From assembly GCA_020544565.1 (NCBI GenBank), contig CP078014.1, positions 440,574 through 504,573 on the forward strand: a stretch of 64,000 bases of DNA, written 5' to 3'. A program made the position numbers and the translations under genes. Source of the DNA: Bradyrhizobiaceae bacterium (GTDB taxonomy: Bacteria; Pseudomonadota; Alphaproteobacteria; Rhizobiales; Xanthobacteraceae). The notes under the pieces were generated by a model. That model did not search any database. It was not told the origin of the DNA and was given only the letters and a program-made list of their open reading frames with translations. Below, one piece after another: positions 58,766 to 64,000 of the stretch. Numbering within the stretch: the stretch's first letter is position 1; each line of letters opens with the position of its first letter.

Positions 58766-59773
58766 TCAGTCACCCTTGCCGAAACGCATTTTCCACGACG
58801 GCAGCGCGCCCGCAAACGGCAACGCTTCGGCCTCGTAGACGCCGCGCGCGATGGCGCGCGCCATCACATTCGCGGCGACCATGCCAAGCTCGGTGAGGCC
58901 ATAGAGCGGATCGACCGGCTTCGCGCAGGTCGCGGCTGCGAACACGGCGTCGCCGTCGAGCGGCGCGTGGACCGGATAGATCGCGCGCGCAAACCCGGTT
59001 TGCGTGATGATCGCCAGCCGCTGGGCCTGCGCCTTGGTGAGAATGGCGTCGGTCACCACCACCGCGATCGTCGTGTTCTCGATGGCGGTCGCGGCCGGTC
59101 CGCCCTTCAGGCGCGCGGCGAGCATCTGCGGCGTGAAGGCGGACGGCCAGCCGCGGCCGCCGAATTCGCCATTCACTTCAAAAGGAGCGGCCCAGAACCA
59201 CGGGCCGTCGCCGACATTGACGCTGCCGACGGCGTTGACGGAGACGATGGCCGCGACGCGAATGCCGTCCGGCGTGACGGCGGAGGCCGAGCCGATGCCG
59301 CCCTTCAAATTGACCGTGGTGGCTCCGAGCCCCGCGCCGACGCTGCCGAGCGCGAACGCGCCGTCGGTGGCGGCATCGGCGGCTGCGTAACCGAGATCGC
59401 GATAGGGCGGGAAGCGGCCCCAGGCCTTGTCGCCGCCGTTGAGCATGTCGAACTGCACCGCGCCGGGAACGATGGGAATGCGGGCGTCGCCGACGGCGAA
59501 GCCGCGCCCGCGCTCGGCGAGCCAGGCTTGCACGCCGCCGCCGGCCTCGACGCCGAAGGCGGAGCCGCCGGACAGCGTGATGGCGTCGATGCGCTCCACC
59601 GCGTTGACCGGATCGAGCAGGGCGGCATCCCGCGTGCCCGGCCCGCCGCCGCGGATGTCGATGGAGGCCACCGCCGGCTCGTCGAACACGATGGCGGTGA
59701 CGCCGGAGGCCAGCGCGGCGTCGTCGGCGTGGCCGACGCGCACGCCGGGAATGTTGGTCAGCAGATTGTTCAC
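58766..59773 (-). CDS. P1 family peptidase (DmpA/NylC-like, self-cleaving)
   Basis: N-terminal-nucleophile hydrolase of 335 residues. The DmpA/NylC core is present: VRVGHADD, GGGPGTRDAALLDP, TLSGGSAFGVEAGGGV and VNLKGGIGSAS. By alignment with NylC and DmpA, autoproteolysis should occur between Asn233 and Thr234 in ENTTIAVVVTD, with Thr234 as nucleophile. Relatives act as aminopeptidases, amidases or nylon-oligomer hydrolases. Start is the GTG at 59773, 9 bp after GAGG, matching the family N-terminus. Divergent from ccdA. Confidence 0.87.
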   Translation of the reverse strand: MNNLLTNIPGVRVGHADDAALASGVTAIVFDEPAVASIDIRGGGPGTRDAALLDPVNAVERIDAITLSGGSAFGVEAGGGVQAWLAERGRGFAVGDARIPIVPGAVQFDMLNGGDKAWGRFPPYRDLGYAAADAATDGAFALGSVGAGLGATTVNLKGGIGSASAVTPDGIRVAAIVSVNAVGSVNVGDGPWFWAAPFEVNGEFGGRGWPSAFTPQMLAARLKGGPAATAIENTTIAVVVTDAILTKAQAQRLAIITQTGFARAIYPVHAPLDGDAVFAAATCAKPVDPLYGLTELGMVAANVMARAIARGVYEAEALPFAGALPSWKMRFGKGD

Positions 59774-59879
59774 GGCGGTATCCTCATGTTCGGGCCGGGG
59801 CGTCGCTGCGCCGATCACAACACGCGGAACCATGGGCGCAACGCTTGCATAGCATAGCCGCTCCGGTGCAATAAGCGGC

Positions 59880-60614
59880 ATGATCACCGACGTCTCGATC
59901 CCCGCCGCGTTTGTCGCCGGCATCATCAGCTTCCTGTCGCCCTGCGTGCTGCCGCTGGTGCCGCCGTATCTGATCTATCTCACCGGCGCGACCATCGAAC
60001 ACGTTGCCAGCGACGAGCCGCCGCAGGCATCCCGCCGCGCGGTGATGCTGTCGGCGCTGATGTTCGTGCTGGGCTTCTCCACGGTGTTCGTCATGCTGGG
60101 CGCGAGCGCCAGCCTGATCGGCGGCCTGATCCGCGCCTGGTCGGCGCAATTGTCGATCGTCGCCGGCGTGGTCATCATCCTGATGGGACTGCACTTCCTC
60201 GGCCTGACGCGAATCGGCTTCCTGATGCGCGAGGGGCGGCTGCCGATCCCGAAGCCGGTGGGGCTGTGGGGCGCCTACGTGATGGGGCTCGCCTTCGCCT
60301 TCGGCTGGACGCCGTGCATCGGGCCGATCCTGGCGGCGATTCTGTCGGTGGCGGCATCCGAGGCGACGGTGGTGAAGGGCGCGGGGCTGCTCGCGGTCTA
60401 TTCCGCCGGCCTCGGTATCCCGTTCCTGATCGCGGCGCTGATGATCGAGCAGTTCTCGGCGGTGCTCGCGCGAATGCGCAGGCACCTCGCCACCGTCGAG
60501 CGCGTCATGGGCGTCCTGATGATCCTGGTCGGGATCGGCTTTCTCACCGGCGCGGTGTCCAACGCCAGCATCTGGCTGCTGGAGACGTTCCCGGCGTTGC
60601 AGAATATCGGATAG
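59880..60614 (+). CDS. ccdA: Cytochrome c biogenesis protein CcdA
   Basis: Inner-membrane thiol-disulfide transporter that moves reducing power to periplasmic apocytochromes and thioredoxins. It has 244 residues, about six transmembrane helices, and both redox cysteines (FLSPCVLPL and GWTPCIGP). An insertion of charged residues between helices 1 and 2 (EHVASDEPPQASRR) is usual for the alphaproteobacterial type. No ccm genes are adjacent. Convergent with the livK-like gene. Confidence 0.93.
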   Translation: MITDVSIPAAFVAGIISFLSPCVLPLVPPYLIYLTGATIEHVASDEPPQASRRAVMLSALMFVLGFSTVFVMLGASASLIGGLIRAWSAQLSIVAGVVIILMGLHFLGLTRIGFLMREGRLPIPKPVGLWGAYVMGLAFAFGWTPCIGPILAAILSVAASEATVVKGAGLLAVYSAGLGIPFLIAALMIEQFSAVLARMRRHLATVERVMGVLMILVGIGFLTGAVSNASIWLLETFPALQNIG

Positions 60615-60692
60615 CAGACGCCGTTGCGACGGAATGCCGTCACGCCTCGAAACCCGCGCCGCTCGCCATCGCCCGCAACATCCCCGAAATGA

Positions 60693-60721
60693 TCATGCCC
60701 GGGACGTTGTCCCGGGCATGA
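60693..60721. terminator. Hairpin between ccdA and the livK-like gene
   Basis: A perfect 13-bp stem, TCATGCCCGGGAC / GTCCCGGGCATGA, with a 3-base loop. It is a likely bidirectional transcription end, 78 bp after ccdA and 35 bp after the livK-like stop; no T run follows. Confidence 0.55.
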
Positions 60722-60755
60722 CTTGGATCGATCAATGCAAGATCGCGGTCGGGGG

Positions 60756-61871
60756 TTACGAGCCCTTGTTGATCTCGGCGTAGTTGCCCTTGGCGTCCCA
60801 CTTGTAGACGACATAGTCGATCACCTTGATGTCGCCCTTGGCGTCGAACGACAGCTTGCCGAGCACAGTGTCCCACTCGCCGCCCTTGATGGTGGCCATC
60901 ACCTTCTTGGGATCGGTGGAGCCGGCCTTGGCGGCGGCCTGCGACCACACCTGGAACGCGGCATAGGTGTAGAGCGTGTAGCCCTCGGGATCGATGCCCT
61001 TGGCCTTGAACTTCTCGACGATCGCCTTGGCGGTCGGCTTGTTGCGCGGGTCGGGGCCGAAGGTGAACAGGGTGCCTTCGGCGGCGGCGCCGGTGATGGA
61101 GGCGAACTCCTTGTCGTTCATGGCGTCACCCGCCATCAGAACGGTCTTGAGGCCCTGATCGCGCATCTGACGCAGGATCAGCCCGGCCTCCTGATGATAG
61201 CCGCCAACATAGACGAGGTCGATGTTCTCGCGCTTGAGGCGCGAGACGATCGAATTGAAGTCCTTGTCGCCCTTGTTGTAGGACTCGAACAGCTTCTCCT
61301 TGAAGCCCGCGGCGTTCAGCGCCTTCTTGGTTTCGTCGGCGAGACCTTTCCCGTAGGTGGTCTTGTCGTTGAGGATGGCGACGTTCTTGCCCGCGAAATT
61401 CTTCTGGATGTATTGCGCGGCGACGAGGCCCTGCTGATCGTCGCGGCCGCACACGCGCAGCACGTTGCCGAGTTTGCGCTCGGTGAATACCGGATTGGTG
61501 GAGGCCGGCGTGATCTGCAGCACGTTGCCTTCGTTGTAGGCTTCGGAGGCCGGGATCGACGACGACGAGCAGAAGTGCCCGGCGACGAACTGGACCTTCG
61601 AACTGGCGAGCTTCTCCGCGACCGAGCGGGCCTGCTTCGGATCGCAGGCATCGTCGCCGATCTGCAGCGCCAGCTTTTTGCCGAGGATGCCGCCGGCGGC
61701 GTTGATGTCCGCCACCGCCATGTCCGCGCCGTTCTTCATCTGGCGGCCGAATGCGGATTCGCTGCCGGTCATCGGACCGGCGACGGCGACGGGAATTTCC
61801 TGCGCAAACGCGGCAGCCGAAAAGGCGATCGACGCGCTGAATGCGAGGCCGAGCAGATGGAGAGATTTCAT
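60756..61871 (-). CDS. livK: Branched-chain amino acid ABC transporter substrate-binding protein
   Basis: Periplasmic receptor of 371 residues with a signal peptide (MKSLHLLGLAFSASIAFS, cleavage after AFAQ) and the LivK/LivJ fold: VAVAGPMTGSESAFGRQMKNG, AVADINAAGGILGKKL, DDACDPKQARSVAEKL and SSSSIPASEAYNEGNV. The two cysteines in DDACDPKQA and GHFCSSSS match the LivJ disulfide. This receptor belongs to the second transporter operon and is not a close copy of the two receptors at 6455 and 14886. Leucine/isoleucine/valine-type ligand is likely by family. Confidence 0.9.
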   Translation of the reverse strand: MKSLHLLGLAFSASIAFSAAAFAQEIPVAVAGPMTGSESAFGRQMKNGADMAVADINAAGGILGKKLALQIGDDACDPKQARSVAEKLASSKVQFVAGHFCSSSSIPASEAYNEGNVLQITPASTNPVFTERKLGNVLRVCGRDDQQGLVAAQYIQKNFAGKNVAILNDKTTYGKGLADETKKALNAAGFKEKLFESYNKGDKDFNSIVSRLKRENIDLVYVGGYHQEAGLILRQMRDQGLKTVLMAGDAMNDKEFASITGAAAEGTLFTFGPDPRNKPTAKAIVEKFKAKGIDPEGYTLYTYAAFQVWSQAAAKAGSTDPKKVMATIKGGEWDTVLGKLSFDAKGDIKVIDYVVYKWDAKGNYAEINKGS

Positions 61872-61984
61872 GGGCAGTCCTCGTCAGGGGTTTGGAGGCG
61901 AGGCGGGGCAGGCCCGCCGGGCGAACAAATCGGGACTATTGTGGCGGATTTTATCGCCAAGTCACCGGCAATTTTCGGGCCCGG

Positions 61985-62347
61985 TCAGGGCTTGACCGGC
62001 GCATCTTGCCGCAGCCGCCAGCCGAGCGGGGTGCGCGGCTCGTACAGCCAGTAATATTGCCGCACCATCTGCAGCGCGCGGGTGCGCTGGAACGACAGGC
62101 AGGACACGGCGATCAGGAAGCCGGTTTCCACCAGAAAGGCGTGCGGTTGCAGCAGCGGTTCGTCGAACAGCGCGAAATGCACGAAGCGCACCGCGAGCCC
62201 CATCGGGATCATGGCGATGACCGCGATCCTGATGCTGCGCCATGTCAGCGCGATGGCGCGGCCCGCGAGCAGGGCGCAGCCGCCGCCGAGCACGACGGTG
62301 ACGAACAGCACCTGAAGGATGGATTCGTTGGAATAGAGGTATGTCAT
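61985..62347 (-). CDS. Small membrane protein of the liv operon (DUF6867-like)
   Basis: Protein of 120 residues with about three transmembrane helices (QVLFVTVVLGGGCALLAG, IAVIAMIPMGLAVRFVHFAL, FLVETGFLIAVSCLSF) and a basic, aromatic C-terminus (MVRQYYWLYEPRTPLGWRL). It sits between livF and livK on the same strand. Such small proteins are found at this place in rhizobial liv operons; role unknown, perhaps in assembling or regulating the transporter. Confidence 0.72.
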   Translation of the reverse strand: MTYLYSNESILQVLFVTVVLGGGCALLAGRAIALTWRSIRIAVIAMIPMGLAVRFVHFALFDEPLLQPHAFLVETGFLIAVSCLSFQRTRALQMVRQYYWLYEPRTPLGWRLRQDAPVKP

Positions 62348-62405
62348 CAGGGCTTGATCCTAACTGATAACCGAACAGGCAACAGTGAATCGATGAATTT
62401 TATTT

Positions 62406-62495
62406 CGTCATTGCGAGGAACTCTTGTGACGAAGCAATCCGGTTTTCGCTGTTCCAACGTCCGGACTGGATTGCTTCGCTGCGCTCGCAATGACG
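62406..62495. repeat. Dispersed palindromic repeat, family B (copy 2), inside the liv operon
   Basis: CGTCATTGCGAG (62406-62417) and CTCGCAATGACG (62484-62495) bound the copy, with GACGAAGCAATCC and GGATTGCTTCGC inner arms. It sits between livF and the small membrane protein gene, where it can fold in the mRNA and may affect relative expression. Confidence 0.85.
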
Positions 62496-62516
62496 CATGA
62501 ATTTCGTGCCGCCAAT

Positions 62517-63251
62517 TCAGTGTCGCCCGCCCTCGAGATAGGCCGCGCGGATTTCCGGGCGCGCCAGCAATTCCGTGCCGCTGCCGCTGAGCGTGATGCG
62601 GCCGTTGACCATGACGTAGCCGCGATGCGCCAGCTTCAGCGCGTGGTTGGCGTTCTGCTCGACGATCAGCACGGTGAGGCCGTCCTGCCGATTCAGGGTG
62701 CGGATGGCGTCGAAGATCTGTCGCGCGATCAAGGGCGCGAGGCCGAGCGACGGCTCGTCCAGCATCAGGAGGCGCGGTCGGCTCATCAGGGCGCGGCCGA
62801 TCGCCAGCATCTGCTGTTCGCCGCCGGACAGGGTACCGCCGCGCTGCGCGAGGCGTTCCTTCAGGCGCGGGAACAGCGCGAACACCTTTTCGAGGCCGGC
62901 CTGACGCTCCGCCTCGCTGCCATGCGTCGCGGCGTCCGCGCCCATCTGCAGGTTTTCCGCCACCGTCATGCGCGGAAAGATACGCCGCCCCTCTGGCGAT
63001 TGCGCGATGCGCAGTCGCGCGACGTGGTGGGTCGGAACGCCGGTGATGTCGTCGCCGTCGAAGGTGATGGCCCCGGCGCGGGGCCGTGGCCGGCCGAACA
63101 CCGACATCATCAGCGTGGACTTGCCCGCGCCGTTGGCGCCGATCAGCGCTACGATCTCACCGGTCCCTATATCGAGATCGACGCCCTTGAGCGCCTCGAT
63201 GTTGCCATAGGCGGCGACGAGGCCGCGGATGGAAAGGAGAGGTCCGCTCAC
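62517..63251 (-). CDS. livF: Branched-chain amino acid ABC transporter ATP-binding protein LivF
   Basis: Cytoplasmic ATPase of 244 residues. Walker A is GANGAGKSTL, the signature LSGGEQQMLAIGRAL, Walker B LLMLDEPSLGLAP, and the switch His is replaced by Asn/His in VEQNANHAL as in most LivF. GTG start overlaps the livG stop (GTGA), so the two ATPases are coupled. Confidence 0.94.
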   Translation of the reverse strand: MSGPLLSIRGLVAAYGNIEALKGVDLDIGTGEIVALIGANGAGKSTLMMSVFGRPRPRAGAITFDGDDITGVPTHHVARLRIAQSPEGRRIFPRMTVAENLQMGADAATHGSEAERQAGLEKVFALFPRLKERLAQRGGTLSGGEQQMLAIGRALMSRPRLLMLDEPSLGLAPLIARQIFDAIRTLNRQDGLTVLIVEQNANHALKLAHRGYVMVNGRITLSGSGTELLARPEIRAAYLEGGRH

Positions 63252-64000
63252 GTCGCCCCCTCCATCACCTCGATGGCGGTCTCCTCGTCGGTGCCGAGAT
63301 AGGCGGCGATCACATGCGGGTCGTCGCGGATCTGGCGCGGCGTTCCGGAGGCGATCTTCACGCCGTGGTCGAGTACATGGATCCGGTCGGAGATTTCCAT
63401 CACCACCGACATGTCGTGTTCGATCAGGAGCACGGAAGTGCCATGGTCCTTGCGGATGGCGAGCAGGAGGCGGTTGAGGTCGTCGCTTTCGCGCGCGTTG
63501 AGGCCGGCGGCCGGCTCGTCGAGGCACAACAGCGCCGGCTCCGCGCACATCGCTCGCGCGATTTCCAGCCGCCGCTGGTCGCCATAGGGCAAGTTGCCCG
63601 CGGCATCGTCGGCGCGCGCGGTGAGGCCGATGCGGTCCAGCCAGTAGCGCGCGCGATCGATGGCACGTTCCTCCGCGTGGCGGAATCCCGGCGCGCCGAT
63701 CAGGCCGAGCAGCGTGTAGCCCGAGGCGCGCATCAGCGTATTGTGCTGGGCCACCATCAGGTTCTCCAGCGTGGTCATCCCTGCGAACAGGCGGATGTTC
63801 TGGAAGGTGCGCGCGACCTTGGCGACCTTGGAAATGCGATAGTCGAACAATCGCTCCAGCAGGAATTCGCGGCGGTCGTCATGGACGAGGCGCATCATGC
63901 CGGTGGTCGGCTTGTAGAAGCCGGTGATGCAGTTGAACACCGTGGTCTTGCCGGCGCCGTTGGGGCCGATCAGCGCGGTGATGTCGCCGCGCCGCGCGGT
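63248..64000 (-). CDS. livG: Branched-chain amino acid ABC transporter ATP-binding protein LivG (5' end cut by window edge)
   Basis: ATPase whose N-terminus lies beyond the right edge; about 250 residues are visible. Walker A is GPNGAGKTT at the edge, with FNCITGFYKPTTG after it. The signature is LPYGDQRRLEIARAM, Walker B LLCLDEPAAGLN, and the switch histidine is in LLIEHDMSV. The Q/H-type signature is canonical, in contrast to the odd LivG-type copy at 9733. Next gene is livF with a 4-bp overlap. Confidence 0.93.
   Translation of the reverse strand, partial: TARRGDITALIGPNGAGKTTVFNCITGFYKPTTGMMRLVHDDRREFLLERLFDYRISKVAKVARTFQNIRLFAGMTTLENLMVAQHNTLMRASGYTLLGLIGAPGFRHAEERAIDRARYWLDRIGLTARADDAAGNLPYGDQRRLEIARAMCAEPALLCLDEPAAGLNARESDDLNRLLLAIRKDHGTSVLLIEHDMSVVMEISDRIHVLDHGVKIASGTPRQIRDDPHVIAAYLGTDEETAIEVMEGAT

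Overview
The window looks like chromosomal DNA of an alphaproteobacterium of the Bradyrhizobium / Rhodopseudomonas / Nitrobacter group (Nitrobacteraceae). The evidence is uniformly high GC, a GAAC-N7-GAAC SOS box in front of recA, an Irr-type iron box in front of a TonB receptor, the purC-purS-purQ-purL and bolA/grxD/rpsD neighbourhoods, a zeta-type ATPase inhibitor, and several dispersed palindromic repeats of the kind common in this family. The placement is inference from gene content; no 16S gene is present. No tRNA, rRNA, insertion sequence, phage or CRISPR array was found.

Region 1 (1-2982): the left edge cuts a TonB-dependent receptor with an Irr-like box upstream. A Crp/Fnr regulator is divergent from it. 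Region 2 (3085-23151) is the accessory-looking part: TetR, LysR, an FAD oxidoreductase, a periplasmic binding protein, then a roughly 14 kb co-directional run. That run holds a complete branched-chain-type ABC transporter, a racemase-like CaiB protein, an acyl-CoA dehydrogenase, a second CaiB CoA-transferase, a second binding protein, a CaiC-like acyl-CoA ligase, a giant fused indolepyruvate:ferredoxin oxidoreductase and a second TetR that is a paralogue of the first. A convergent GH88/GH105-like hydrolase closes it. Near-identical palindromes lie at the transporter promoter and in front of the hydrolase, which suggests one TetR-controlled carboxylate uptake and CoA-activation pathway. The substrate is unknown.

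Region 3 (23200-38836) is housekeeping: recA, the glycine cleavage genes gcvT-gcvH-gcvP behind a tandem glycine riboswitch, alaS, a universal stress protein, icd, a TrmJ-like methyltransferase fused to a DUF559 nuclease-like domain, cyanase and a secreted HbpS/GlcG-like protein. Between icd and trmJ is a tight cluster of GANTC (CcrM) sites, four of them in an exact 21-bp period. Region 4 (39027-54644) has the ATPase inhibitor zeta subunit, purC/purS/purQ/purL, a thioesterase, an MHS transporter, bolA, LtrA, the ergothioneine genes egtB-egtD, grxD, and the leftward run purB - RBBP9-like hydrolase - murI - cupin - rpsD.

Region 5 (54800-64000) has a metallophosphoesterase paired with a Ser/Thr kinase fused to a universal stress domain, rpe, a secreted-type EF-hand protein, a self-cleaving P1 peptidase, ccdA, and a second leftward branched-chain transporter operon (livG-livF-small membrane protein-livK) that runs off the right edge.
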